Part shown: positions 53,101-61,876 of the stretch, piece after piece
Position numbering within the stretch: position 1 is the stretch's first letter
Layout of the letters: each line of letters opens with the position of its first letter
Origin: Streptomyces marinisediminis
GTDB lineage: Bacteria; Actinomycetota; Actinomycetes; Streptomycetales; Streptomycetaceae
Length of the DNA: 64,000 nt
Assembly (NCBI RefSeq): GCF_026262575.1
Contig: NZ_JAPKFL010000005.1
Coordinates: 62,001 to 126,000 of the forward strand
Direction of reading: 5' to 3'
The notes under the pieces: model-generated
Seen by the model: the letters and a program-made list of their open reading frames with translations, nothing else
The model's database searches: none
What the model was told of the DNA's origin: nothing
Translations under genes and position numbers: made by a program

Positions 53101-56100
53101 CCATGTCGGCCGGGTCGGCCATGTCGGCCACGGCGCCGGGGCCCCGCGCCCCGAGCATCGCGGCGAGCGTCGTCTCGGTCATCCGCAGGAAGGCCATGTG
53201 GCTGTCCGTCAGCATCCGCTGGCAGGCGGCGTGGGCCTCCGCCGTCTGCCGCTGGACGCTCTCGACCGCGGCGTACCAGTCGCCACCGCCGTCGTACGCG
53301 GGCGCGTCCTCGGACACGGGTCCGGGCGCGTCCTCGACGGCGGGTCCGCTCGCCTCCCCGGACGCGGGCCCGGGGCCGGACGCCGCCCCGGGCACCGGGG
53401 CCTGGGCCACCGGGGGCTCGGCCGCGGACGCGGCGCGCGGGGGCGGCGGCACGGCGGCGGGGGCGGCGGGCGGATAGGCCCGACCGTGGTTGGCTCCGCT
53501 GATCTTCACGGTCATCCGGGGCTCGCGCTCCTTCGCTGGTGTCCCGGGCACGGCGTACGGCGCCCAGAGTCGGTCGAGGTCGAGGGGGACCCCGCGCACG
53601 GCGAGGGCGCCGAGCGCGGCGTGCAGGCCACCGGCTCCGCACCGTCCGGGCCCGTCCAGCGGGACGGCCGCGTGCGCGCGGTCGCCGAGGATCTGTTCCA
53701 CCAGGCCGGTCAGCGCGGTTCCCGGGCCGACCTCGACGAAGGTCCGGACCCCGGCCGCGTACATCGACTCGACCTGGTCCTGGAAGCGCACCGGCGACGA
53801 CACCTGGCGAACGATGGTGCGGCGCACCTCGTCGGGTGACGCCGGGTACGGTGCCGCGTCGGCGCTCCCGTAGACGTCGAGCACGGGACGGGTGAGGCGG
53901 AGGGTGTCCAGGAACGCCGCGAGCGGTTCACCGGCCGGGGCGACCAGCGGGCTGTGGAAGGCGGCTGAGGTGTTCAGCCGCCGGGTGCCGGTTCCGTCCG
54001 CCGCGAACTCCTTCTCGGCGGCCGCGACCGCCTCGGCCGTGCCGGCCAGCACGACCTGGCGGGGTGCGTTGTGGTTGGCGGGCCAGACGTCGGTGAGCCC
54101 GGCGGAGGCGAGGACCGCCGACACGTGCGCGCGGTCCGCCGCGACGGCCAGCATCGCCCCCGGCACGGCGGCCGCGTCCCGCATCAGCTCACCGCGCCGG
54201 CGGGCCAGCGAGAGAAGCGACCGCGCGTCCAGTACGCCCGCGCAGTGCAGGGCGACCAGCTCCCCGAAGCTGTGGCCCGCCACGCAGTCCGGCCGCAGCC
54301 CGAGGCCGCGCAGCACGTCCAGCAGCGCGGCGCCGTGCACCGCGAGCGCGGGCTGCGCCCACTCGGTGGCGGCCAGCCGCGCCTGCCGCTCGGCGCGTTC
54401 GTCGTCGGTGAAGGACGGCGGTGGGAACACCACCCGGTGCAGCGGTACGCCGTCGAACCGGGTGCCGCCCAGCCGGTCCCAGACGGCCTGGGCCTCCGGG
54501 GCCAGCATGGCCAGCCCCGCGCCCATCCCGACGTACTGGGAGCCCTGCCCGGGGAAGAGGAAGCCGATCCGGCCCGGCTCGGGGGTCCCGGCGGCGTACC
54601 GGACGCCGTTCGGCGTGGCGAAGGCGTGGTCGGGGCGTCGCCGGATCGACTCGGCCGCCCGCGAGAACTTCTCCGACAGCTCCTCCGCGTCGGCGGCGAC
54701 GACGGCCAGCCGCACCGGATCGGCGGCCGAGAACCTCCCGTGGCTCTCGCGCGCGAGCGTGGCGAGCGGACGGTCGGCGTCGATCGCGGTGGCGGTCAGG
54801 GCCTGTGGCGACGGGCCGCTGAACAGCACGAGTTCGGCCGGGGCGGACCGCTGCCGCGCCGCGGCCCGGCCCGACCCGCCCGAGGGCACGTACTCCTCCA
54901 GCGTGACGTGGAAGTTGCTGCCCCCGAAACCGAAGCTGGACACCGACGCCCGGCGGGGGTGGTCGGGGGGCCGCACCCACGGGCGGGCCTCGGTGTTCAC
55001 GTAGAACGGGCTGTCCGGGGCGGCGACCGCCGGGCTGGGCCTGTCGACGTTGGCCGTCGGGGGCAGCACCTTGTGGTGCAGGGCCATGACCGCCTTGAGC
55101 AGTCCCGCCGCGCCCGCCGCGCACTTGGTGTGGCCGATCTGCGACTTGACCGAGCCGATCGCACACCAGGGCCCGTCCGCACGCCCGGAGGCACGGAAGA
55201 CCTCGCCGAGCGCGGCCAGTTCGGCGGCGTCCCCGGCCTTCGTCCCCGTACCGTGCGCCTCGACCAGCTCGACGGTGTCCGGGCCGTAGCCCGCCTCCCG
55301 GTACGCGCGGCGCAGCGCCCGCGCCTGGCCCTCGGGCAGCGGCGCGTAGATCGCGGTGCCCCGGCCGTCGGACGAGGTACCGATACCGCGGATCACCGCG
55401 TGGACGCGGTCGCCGTCGCGCTCGGCGTCCCGGAGCCGCTTGAGTGCGTACATGACGACCGCTTCGCCGAGCATCGTGCCGTCCGCGGCGTCGGAGAAGG
55501 GCCGGCAGTCACCGGTGGGCGACAGCGCGGGAGTCTTGGAGAAGCACAGGAACATGCCGACGTCGTTGCCGGTGTCCACGCCTCCGCTGATCACCAGGTC
55601 CGACCGGCCGAGCGCCAGTTCACCGACCGCCGTGGACAGCGCCGCGAGCGAGCTGGCGCAGGCGGCGTCGGTGGTGTGGTTCGTGCCGTGCAGGTCGAAC
55701 CGGTTGGCGATCCGGCCGGCGACGACGTTGCCGAGCAGGCCGGGGAACGTCGACTCCCGCCAGGGGGCGAAGTGCCCGGAGATGCGGTCGCACACGTCCT
55801 GCGCCTCGTCCTCGGGGACGCCGCTCTCCCGCAGCGCCTTGAGCCAGATGGGCCGATGGGTGCGTCCGTACATGTGCGCGAGCATCTCCAGGGCGGCAGC
55901 CCCGAGGACGACACCCACCCGGTCCCGGTCGACGCCCGCGAGGCCACCGGCGTCGGCCAGGACCTGCTCGGCGACCATCAGGGCGAGCAACTGGGTGCTG
56001 TCCGTCGACGGCAGACCGGTGGGCGGCACGCCGTACGCCATCGGGTCGAAGTCGACTTCGGGCAGGAACGCGCCGCGCCGGGCGTAGGTCTTGTCGGGGG

Positions 56101-56275
56101 CGGCCGGGTCCGGGTCGTAGTGGTCCTCCACCCGCCAGCGGGACGCGGGGACCTCGGTGATCAGGCTCCGGCCGCTGAGCACGGTCCGCCAGTAGCCTCC
56201 CGCGTCCGTGGCACCGGGTACCAGGGCGCCGATCCCGACCACGGCGACGGGTACCTGCTGACGTTCGGGGGACAT
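50150..56275 (-). CDS. pfaA: PfaA-like PUFA synthase subunit: KS-AT-ACP-KR-DH
   Basis: This is a 2041-residue megasynthase. The KS (about 1-465) has Cys206 (DAACASSLAALS), His341 and His382. The acyltransferase (570-870) has the GHSFGE serine (669) after FLFPGQGSQYVGMG. A linker with a PFA-type helix follows (about 1000-1040). There is a single ACP (about 1155-1235) with phosphopantetheine serine 1192 in LGVDSIKRVEIL. The ketoreductase (about 1300-1760) has VASGGARGVTAAAL and the Ser-Tyr-Asn set in FSSVAAVFGNEGQSDYAMAN. The C-terminus is a hotdog-like dehydratase. PFA synthases usually carry several tandem ACPs, so one is unusual. It would build a reduced or partly unsaturated fatty chain. 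Confidence 0.93.
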   Translation of the reverse strand: MSPERQQVPVAVVGIGALVPGATDAGGYWRTVLSGRSLITEVPASRWRVEDHYDPDPAAPDKTYARRGAFLPEVDFDPMAYGVPPTGLPSTDSTQLLALMVAEQVLADAGGLAGVDRDRVGVVLGAAALEMLAHMYGRTHRPIWLKALRESGVPEDEAQDVCDRISGHFAPWRESTFPGLLGNVVAGRIANRFDLHGTNHTTDAACASSLAALSTAVGELALGRSDLVISGGVDTGNDVGMFLCFSKTPALSPTGDCRPFSDAADGTMLGEAVVMYALKRLRDAERDGDRVHAVIRGIGTSSDGRGTAIYAPLPEGQARALRRAYREAGYGPDTVELVEAHGTGTKAGDAAELAALGEVFRASGRADGPWCAIGSVKSQIGHTKCAAGAAGLLKAVMALHHKVLPPTANVDRPSPAVAAPDSPFYVNTEARPWVRPPDHPRRASVSSFGFGGSNFHVTLEEYVPSGGSGRAAARQRSAPAELVLFSGPSPQALTATAIDADRPLATLARESHGRFSAADPVRLAVVAADAEELSEKFSRAAESIRRRPDHAFATPNGVRYAAGTPEPGRIGFLFPGQGSQYVGMGAGLAMLAPEAQAVWDRLGGTRFDGVPLHRVVFPPPSFTDDERAERQARLAATEWAQPALAVHGAALLDVLRGLGLRPDCVAGHSFGELVALHCAGVLDARSLLSLARRRGELMRDAAAVPGAMLAVAADRAHVSAVLASAGLTDVWPANHNAPRQVVLAGTAEAVAAAEKEFAADGTGTRRLNTSAAFHSPLVAPAGEPLAAFLDTLRLTRPVLDVYGSADAAPYPASPDEVRRTIVRQVSSPVRFQDQVESMYAAGVRTFVEVGPGTALTGLVEQILGDRAHAAVPLDGPGRCGAGGLHAALGALAVRGVPLDLDRLWAPYAVPGTPAKEREPRMTVKISGANHGRAYPPAAPAAVPPPPRAASAAEPPVAQAPVPGAASGPGPASGEASGPAVEDAPGPVSEDAPAYDGGGDWYAAVESVQRQTAEAHAACQRMLTDSHMAFLRMTETTLAAMLGARGPGAVADMADPADMADVADMADMADMAAPAAPLPLPRPSTPQRAAPPAPPAQAAWAEAPAHAAHAAPVSPPAPGREAGSAPAAAEPAQGAAEPARDAAEPVQEAAEPARLSASDLTELLLSVVARLTGYPAEMLNADMELEGELGVDSIKRVEILSAVREEVGELPTQDIGQLGKLRTLREIVDALLPAGDAVLPGAAAPSSPASTSAPPTPAAPAAPAVQPPAREFPAVPTARAEPRRGGELTRLVSRATVSPASGLATVGLWDGPLVVTAQGSDDSGIAGLVAERLAAHGVDATAVTEVPEDVHGVVHLGGLTGSGAPEEAREIHRSVFRAARLLARRTAGRGGLFVTVQDTGGDFGLDGRGPGRAWLGGVAGLVRTAAKEWPDASVKAIDCERGDRDEGAVADAIVRELLTGGPEGEVGLRADGTRTVPRAVPAPVASGGTARITSDAVIVASGGARGVTAAALLDLARAHRPRIVLLGRTEPAPEPAGLASARDEPSLTRLLAERDSPGPGGASPSALTARARRILAAREVRATLAALEEAGSPARYIAVDVRDEKALSAALADVRAAWGPVTGLVHGSGVLADSRIEDKTDTQFDQVMSTKVDGLRALLEATAEDPLDVLLLFSSVAAVFGNEGQSDYAMANEVLNHVASAERARRPGCLVRSVAWGPWDGGMVTPALAGHFDRLGVPLIALDRGAAACTAELAGPADEVRVVLTAGGGDVGPHAPARAAEPRPAQLAVRQEAFPQLAEHSLAGTPVLPVAMVLNWFAGAGSAWLPDHGTLVLRDLRVYRKLALPDLSGAGHLLTVRGRRGAAGSPTALEAELRGEDGVAHFRAVLDAEATVPDPAGWGSPADLKPLPRPEVYDGGTLFHGTRFHALRAVRGVCDAGAEATAVGLRALDWPGEDWPLDAAALDGALQLALLWAEKVLGAATLPMAVAECRVHRPGPAHESVRCVVRARKAHSTGARCDVAVVDPDGSLRLELLGVELVLRPS
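53064..53126. repeat. Seven 9-bp coding repeats in pfaA
   Basis: Units of GCCATGTCR (with variants at units 4 and 6) encode Ala-Asp-Met-type tripeptides in the linker just before the ACP. The array is in frame, so copy-number change would only vary linker length. Confidence 0.85.
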
Positions 56276-56321
56276 GGCTCTCCTCGGGGTGGTACGGCCG
56301 CTGCCGGCCGGGTGGGGCCGG

Positions 56322-57908
56322 TCATGCCAGCACGCGGGGTGTGTAGCCGAAGGCGTCGGCGGGCAGCGGCACCCCGCAGGTGCGGAGCTGGTGGGCGCGG
56401 GTGAGCACGGCGGCGCCTTCGAGCAGGTTCAGCGCGATCTGCACCACGCCGCGGTTGGCCGGCTCGGCCAGGAACGTGCCCTCCACCCACCGGTTGAAGG
56501 CGCCGACGGCCGGGCCGCACCAGATCTGGTAGTCGGCACGGCGGGACGCGTCCCCGGCGATCGCCCACCGGCTGGAGCTGCCCAGGTACCAGCGGAACAC
56601 CAGCGCCATACGGTGCTTCGGGTCGGCCTCCGCCCGCGTGATCTCCGACGGGTCCCTGCGCTCCCAGAACGTCCGGGTGCGCTGCCACACCTCGTCGAAC
56701 GTGGCGCGCAGCACGTCCCGTTCGATCGAGGCGCGCACCTGCCGCGGGATCTCCTCCAGCGAGCCGTGCGCCCGGTAGGCCGCGTAGAGCCGGGCGGCCC
56801 GCTGGGCGAACATCGTCCCCCGGGAGAGCACTTGCAGTCGGACGCCCAGTTCGAACATGTCGGCGGCCGGGGCCATGGTCACGTCGGCGACGTCGGCCGC
56901 GCAGAGCATCGCCTTGGCGACGTCGGACATCCCCGCCTCGACGGCCGTCTGGTGCACGGATCCGACCACCACGTACGCGGCCCCGAGTGCGAAGGCGGCG
57001 GCCACCGCGTCCGGTGTGCCCAGCCCGCCGGCCGCACCGATCCTGACCGGCGCGCGGTAGCCGTACCGCCGGGTGAGCGCGTCGCGCAGCAGCGCGATCC
57101 GGGGCAGCAGGGCCGGCAACGGCCGGTTGTCGGTGTGGCCGCCGCTGTCGGCCTCCACCGTGATGTCCTCGGCGACCGGCACCTCGGCGGCCAGCGCCGC
57201 CTCGTGCGGGGTGAGTTCGCCCTCCGCGACGAGCCGGCCGAGCAGCGCGGCCGGAGCGGGGGAGAGGAACCTCTCGGCCACCTCGGGGCGGGAGACCTTG
57301 GCGAACATCCGGGTACGCCGCACGACACGGCCGTCGGCACCCCGGCGCAGCCCCCGGGCGGAGCACAGCACGACCGCCGGGGTCAGCTCCATGTACGCCG
57401 ACGCCGAGACCCGCGGCACGCCGTGGTGCAGCAGCAGCTTCGCGACGCGGAACTCCAGCGCCGGCTCGGCCGGTGAGTGGATCAGGTTCACCCCCCAGTT
57501 GGGGCGCGGACCGAGCTCGCGCGCCAGCGTGCGCACGGCCTGCTCGACCTCGGCGTACGCCAGCCCGCCGGCGCCGAAGAAGCCGAGCATCCCCGCACCG
57601 GCCATCGCGGACACCATCCGCGTGGTGGCGATGCCGTTCGCCATCTCGCCCGCGACGTACGGGAAGCGCACGTCGTGTGCCTCGCAGAACGTACGCCCGC
57701 CGAGCCACTCCGGATACAGCGGTGGCAGGGTGCCGAGCACCGGGCCGCCGTCCGGCACCGCACCGGTGGCGAGTCCCAGCTCGCGCCCGGTCGGCCCGGC
57801 GACGATGTGGACGGGCTCCCGGAGCCGCCGGGCGCGGTCGGCGATTCCGGCGGCGGTGAAGACCGCGGGGGCCGCGGGGGCGGCGTGGGCGGTGGCGGGG
57901 ACGGACAA
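56322..57908 (-). CDS. pfaD: PfaD-like enoyl reductase (FMN TIM-barrel)
   Basis: The 528-residue protein matches PfaD, the separate enoyl reductase of PUFA synthases. It has AMAGAGMLGFFGAGGL, HSPAEPALEFRVAKLLLHHG, VEADSGGHTDNRPLPALLP and the FMN phosphate loop RIGAAGGLGTPDAVAAAFAL. The C-terminal WYLGSSSRWA and YQIWCGPAVGAFNRWVEG are also family features. No ATG or GTG fits the start. A TTG at 57908 with GGAG 6 nt upstream is the best choice. It lies between the SDR and pfaA genes in one operon. Confidence 0.88.
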   Translation of the reverse strand: MSVPATAHAAPAAPAVFTAAGIADRARRLREPVHIVAGPTGRELGLATGAVPDGGPVLGTLPPLYPEWLGGRTFCEAHDVRFPYVAGEMANGIATTRMVSAMAGAGMLGFFGAGGLAYAEVEQAVRTLARELGPRPNWGVNLIHSPAEPALEFRVAKLLLHHGVPRVSASAYMELTPAVVLCSARGLRRGADGRVVRRTRMFAKVSRPEVAERFLSPAPAALLGRLVAEGELTPHEAALAAEVPVAEDITVEADSGGHTDNRPLPALLPRIALLRDALTRRYGYRAPVRIGAAGGLGTPDAVAAAFALGAAYVVVGSVHQTAVEAGMSDVAKAMLCAADVADVTMAPAADMFELGVRLQVLSRGTMFAQRAARLYAAYRAHGSLEEIPRQVRASIERDVLRATFDEVWQRTRTFWERRDPSEITRAEADPKHRMALVFRWYLGSSSRWAIAGDASRRADYQIWCGPAVGAFNRWVEGTFLAEPANRGVVQIALNLLEGAAVLTRAHQLRTCGVPLPADAFGYTPRVLA

Positions 57909-57940
57909 GAGGGGCTCCAGCGGGCGTGGACGTCTGCGGG

Positions 57941-59110
57941 TCAGGCGTACCGGGGGGTCGGGGAGGGGCGTGCCGGCGCGGGAGGGGCGGGCGGCGCGGT
58001 CCAGGCCGCGGTCGCGGGCTCGCGGCGGTCGCCGCTGCCCGGGCCCAGCCCCGACCACAGGTAGTCGAGGTCCACCCTCGTCCGGCCCGTCGGCGGGCCG
58101 AGCAGGGTCCGGACCCGGGTGTCGTCGAAGCGCCGCCGGTGGGCGAGGTACGCCGTGAACCCCGGGTAGGAGTCGGTCAGTTCCTCCAGCTCGCAGACGG
58201 CGCCGCACCGGGAGGCCACCAGCTCGAACGACAGGGGCACGAGCCGCTCCAACAGCGCGACCACCACGGGCACCGGCACGTCGTGGCCGTGGACGACGTG
58301 GTAGGTGTCGACGCCCCCCGGGGCCCGCCGGCCGGACAGGCGCACCATCACCTCGGCCGCGTCCTCCACCGGCATCAGGTTCAGATGCCCGCGCGGATGG
58401 CCCACCAGGCGGACCGTCCGGCGCCCGGACGCCGCCGGGGCGAGGGCGCGCACCCCGGCCCGCAGGAGCCGCTTGATCACCTCCAGCGGGTGCGGGGGCA
58501 GCTCCGGGTGCGGCGGCAGGTCCGTGACGAGGATGCTCGGACGCAGCACCACCGCCGGCCGGCCGTGCGCGCGCGACCAGGCGTGGACCAGCACCTCCGC
58601 CTCGTACTTGGAGCGCTCGTAGGCGTTCTCGAAGCCGTACGCGCCCTCCAGCTCGTCCTCGTACGCCACCCCGTCCCGCCGTGCCCCGGCCACGAAGGCG
58701 GTGCTCACGTGGTGGAGTGCGGGGCCGCGGCGTCCGGCCTCGGCCAGCTCCAGCACGTGCCGGGTGCCGTCGACGTTGACCCGGCGCAGTTCGGCGAGGC
58801 CGCCCTCCAGGTTGATGCTGCCCGCGCAGTGCCAGATGGCGTCGAGCCCGTCGGCCAGCTCCTGGAAGGAACTCCGCGACAGCCCCAGCCTCGGCCGCTG
58901 CAGCTCCGTTTCCACCACCCGCAAGCGGCTCGGGAGCCGAGCGGTCACGGCCTCCGGCGCGCCGGACAGCTCGAAGAACCGGGTGATGCGGCGCAGCGCG
59001 TCCCCCGACCCCGCGTGGGCCAGGACCGTCACTGAGTCGTGTGCGTCGAGGAGCCGGCGCAGGAGGCGGAGCCCGAGGAACCCGGTGGCGCCGGTGAGCG
59101 CGACGTGCAC
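57941..59110 (-). CDS. Extended SDR, thioester-reductase/male-sterility type
   Basis: The 389-residue protein begins with the NAD(P) motif VALTGATGFLGLRLLRRLLD. It has HHVSTAFVAG and the catalytic YERSKYEAEVLV (YxxxK), as in the NAD-binding-4 family that reduces acyl thioesters or acts as a fatty acyl reductase. The GTG at 59110 follows AGGAG. As the first gene of the PUFA-like operon it could release the chain from the ACP as an aldehyde or alcohol; this is an inference from family and position. The last ~40 residues are Pro/Ala-rich. Confidence 0.82.
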   Translation of the reverse strand: MHVALTGATGFLGLRLLRRLLDAHDSVTVLAHAGSGDALRRITRFFELSGAPEAVTARLPSRLRVVETELQRPRLGLSRSSFQELADGLDAIWHCAGSINLEGGLAELRRVNVDGTRHVLELAEAGRRGPALHHVSTAFVAGARRDGVAYEDELEGAYGFENAYERSKYEAEVLVHAWSRAHGRPAVVLRPSILVTDLPPHPELPPHPLEVIKRLLRAGVRALAPAASGRRTVRLVGHPRGHLNLMPVEDAAEVMVRLSGRRAPGGVDTYHVVHGHDVPVPVVVALLERLVPLSFELVASRCGAVCELEELTDSYPGFTAYLAHRRRFDDTRVRTLLGPPTGRTRVDLDYLWSGLGPGSGDRREPATAAWTAPPAPPAPARPSPTPRYA

Positions 59111-59872
59111 GGCCTTGACTCCTGGTGTGATCGAGAGGGACGGGACTGCTTCCCCAAGGGGCAGAACGCGAACCGGTGGCCACCCGCCCGTGGCGGCCGT
59201 GGAACGAACGCCGGGACCGCGTCCTGGGGTGGGCGGGCGCGACGGGCGCGCGGGGGCGTACCGCACGGCCGGTGCGGTGCGCTTCCCGGCGGGTCGGCGC
59301 GCTCGGGCGGGCGTCTCGGGAGCTCTCCCGGACCCGGCGATTCCGACGCACACAGTGCCAGATGCCGGACACCGACGGTGCTCCCGAGGCAACCGGCTCA
59401 CCTGAACGGAGTACGTGGGCATGGCAGCCGGAACCCGCGGGCGCCGGGCAGGGCGTCGGTCGCGGTCGGGGCCCTGGCGACGGAGGCCGTGCACCGGCAG
59501 GGCGGCGCCCGGGCCCGGTCCGGTGCCCGGGCCCGGGCGTCCCCGTCACCGATTCGGGTGATTCCGGGGCCGCGTCCGGCGGCCTCTCCGGGCGGCGGCC
59601 CGGAGGTCGCGACAACCGCGGCCGGCCTGCCGCACCCGGGCCGGGGCCACCCGGGGAGGGGACGCGGAAGGCGGCGGACGGCCGCCGTGCGACGGTCCTC
59701 CCGTGAGGCGCGGGACCACCGCCGCCCGGTATAAACCGTGCTCACCGGGTCGGAGGCGGCGCAGGGTGGTTCCGCGCCGGTCGGCAGCCCCTCGGCCGGG
59801 CCCGCAGTCCACTCCCGTCGACCGGCCGCCTCCGGCCGGCCGGCCGGCCGACGGACCGAACCGGAGTCCTCG
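59111..59872. other. Divergent promoter region of the PUFA-like operon and the acyltransferase gene
   Basis: About 760 bp without a supported gene. A TATAAA at 59730-59735 is a possible -10 element for the plus-strand acyltransferase gene. A (CGGC)-type simple repeat lies at about 59833-59850. No clear operator palindrome was recognised. Confidence 0.5.
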
Positions 59873-61225
59873 ATGACCGTCTCTGATCCGCCCGCCCAGC
59901 GCGTTCCGGGCGCACGGCAGCGCGCCCACTCCGTCGACCGCGCCTTCCTCCGCCTGCAAAGCCGGCACCCCGACCTCCGGTGGGACGGCGGGGGCGTCGC
60001 CTACCTGAGCGGCCCGCCACCAAGCCTCGCCGAGCTCCGCGCCCACGTCGGCCTGCGCCTGGGTCGCCTGCCCATGCTCAGGAGCCGCTTGGAGGGGGCA
60101 CCGGGCCGCTCCTGGTGGTGCCCGGACCCGGACTTCGACGTCGACCGACACGTCCACGAGGTGGTGGCGGACGGGCCCGCCGGGTGGGAGCGGGCCCTGG
60201 ACACCGCGCGCAACGCGCCGTTCGCGCCCGGCACGTACTGGGGTGTGTGGCTCGTCCACGGCCACGCTCCCGACGCGTACGCCGTGTGCTACCGGTTCCA
60301 CCACGCCTGCCAGGACGGAGCGGCCGCGGCGCTCACCTTCCGGGTCATGCTGGGTGCCGGAGAGCCCTCGGCCCGGCCCGTACCGAGCCCCTACCGCCGC
60401 TTCGGACGGCCCCGCAGGATCGCGACGGCGCTCGGCCTGGCCGTGCGCACCCTGGGCGGCGCCCTCCTCACCCGGGGCCGGGGGCCGACCGTGCCCTTCG
60501 TCCCCTCCGGCGACAGGGCGCTGGGGCGTGGCAGGGTGCCGGTGGACACCCTCCGCAGGATCGGCGTGGCGCGAGGCGGATCGGCGCACGACGCGCACCT
60601 GGCCGCACTCGCGGGCGCGCTGTCGGCCTGGTCGGCGCGGACCGGCGTGGCACTGCCGCGGATGTCGGCGCTGCTCCCCGTCGACGTCCGCCGCCCCGAC
60701 GAGGAACAGGGGTGGGGCAACCGGGTCTTCGCGCTGCCGCTGGACCTGCCGGTGAACGTGCCGGCGGCCTCCGCGACGGAGCGTACGGAGGGCGCCCCGG
60801 ACGGTGGGGCGCCCCTGCGGCGCCTGGAGCGCGTCACGGCGGTGACCGGGAGAATGCGGACCGGACGGTGGCGTCAGGCCGTCCAGGACCTGGTGAGGTT
60901 CATGCCGGACCGGCCGACCGAGTGGTGCCTTCGGCTCGCGTTCTCCCGGCGCGTCACCGACCTGCTCGCCACCTCCATGCCGCTGGCGAGGAAGGGCGAT
61001 CTCGGTGCCGCCACGGTGACGGGCACCGCGCTGCTGCCCCCACTGGCGCCCGGGCACCTCTGCGCGGTGGGCCTGTCGTTCTTCGGCGACTGGGCCGAGG
61101 TGGCCTTCGTGACCGACCGCGCGCTCCCCCTGGCGGCGTCGCTGCCGGGCCTGTGGGAACAGGCGGTGGACGAGCTGGAGCGTGCCGTGGACGGCACCGG
61201 CGACGCCTGTGCGGCGCCCCACTGA
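59873..61225 (+). CDS. WS/DGAT-like acyltransferase
   Basis: The 450-residue protein belongs to the wax ester synthase/diacylglycerol acyltransferase fold. It shows LGRLPMLRSRLEG near the start, the catalytic HHxxxDG motif as HHACQDGAAAALTF, and later GWGNRVFALPLDLPV and the C-terminal ATVTGTALLPPLAPG / VGLSFFGDWAEVAFVTD. These enzymes pass an acyl group from CoA or ACP to an alcohol. The gene is divergent from the PUFA-like operon whose first gene may make an alcohol or aldehyde. Together they could form a wax- or glyceride-type lipid. Confidence 0.8.
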   Translation: MTVSDPPAQRVPGARQRAHSVDRAFLRLQSRHPDLRWDGGGVAYLSGPPPSLAELRAHVGLRLGRLPMLRSRLEGAPGRSWWCPDPDFDVDRHVHEVVADGPAGWERALDTARNAPFAPGTYWGVWLVHGHAPDAYAVCYRFHHACQDGAAAALTFRVMLGAGEPSARPVPSPYRRFGRPRRIATALGLAVRTLGGALLTRGRGPTVPFVPSGDRALGRGRVPVDTLRRIGVARGGSAHDAHLAALAGALSAWSARTGVALPRMSALLPVDVRRPDEEQGWGNRVFALPLDLPVNVPAASATERTEGAPDGGAPLRRLERVTAVTGRMRTGRWRQAVQDLVRFMPDRPTEWCLRLAFSRRVTDLLATSMPLARKGDLGAATVTGTALLPPLAPGHLCAVGLSFFGDWAEVAFVTDRALPLAASLPGLWEQAVDELERAVDGTGDACAAPH

Positions 61226-61876
61226 CTGACCACCGGCGGCAGCGCGGGCGGCCCCGCGCCGCCACACCTCCGCCTGCGGCTCCTCCAGCGACCGCTGCGG
61301 GCGTTCGACATCCCGCGGGCATCGCGCGTGTCGTGGCCGACGGACCGGGTGCGCCCGGGCCCGGCGGGGTTCTGGGTCAGGTCTCTTCGAGGTACCGGCG
61401 ACGGACCGGGTGGTGCCCTTCGGACCCGGCGCCCGGGCCGGGTCGTACGGCACAGGAGAGCGGGCAGCGGGCCGCCCGTGCCGAGCGCGCCGATTCAGCC
61501 GCGCCGTCACACGGCAGTCGGGGCGAACCGGCGAAACCGGCCAGAACCAGCGATGCACCGGAGACTCCTGGTGCGTGAGACCACCCAGGTGAGCGAACCG
61601 GCAGCACCGGACGAAGTCTCGGCCGTGCCGGCAACCCCCCTTCGAGCTGGGAGGATCACGGCCGTCCGTCCCCTGCGCGCGCGGAATCCGCGCAGCAGCC
61701 CGCATCGACTTGTTCGCGGTGGACCGGGTGGGCGAGCCCAGCCGGAGCACGCAGACTGCTCCGATCCGCACGGCCGGGGACACCGTTGCCCGCGTTCCTG
61801 CATGACGTGGAGTCACACCCCAGGCGGTGCTACGCCCGGCGACATCGGCCGATCGCCTCCGGGATACTGGTCGCTT
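61226..61876. other. 650-bp spacer, no gene recognised
   Basis: Base composition is somewhat lower in GC than in the neighbours (notably 61500-61800). Open frames on both strands show no family features. The end carries the apparent leaderless promoter of the next gene (GATACT at 61863-61868). Confidence 0.45.

Noticed and set aside
61507..61803. A 98-codon minus-strand frame in the spacer before the APH-like gene
   Set aside because: It has no recognisable motif, no ribosome site and no context; possible old gene debris but not supported.
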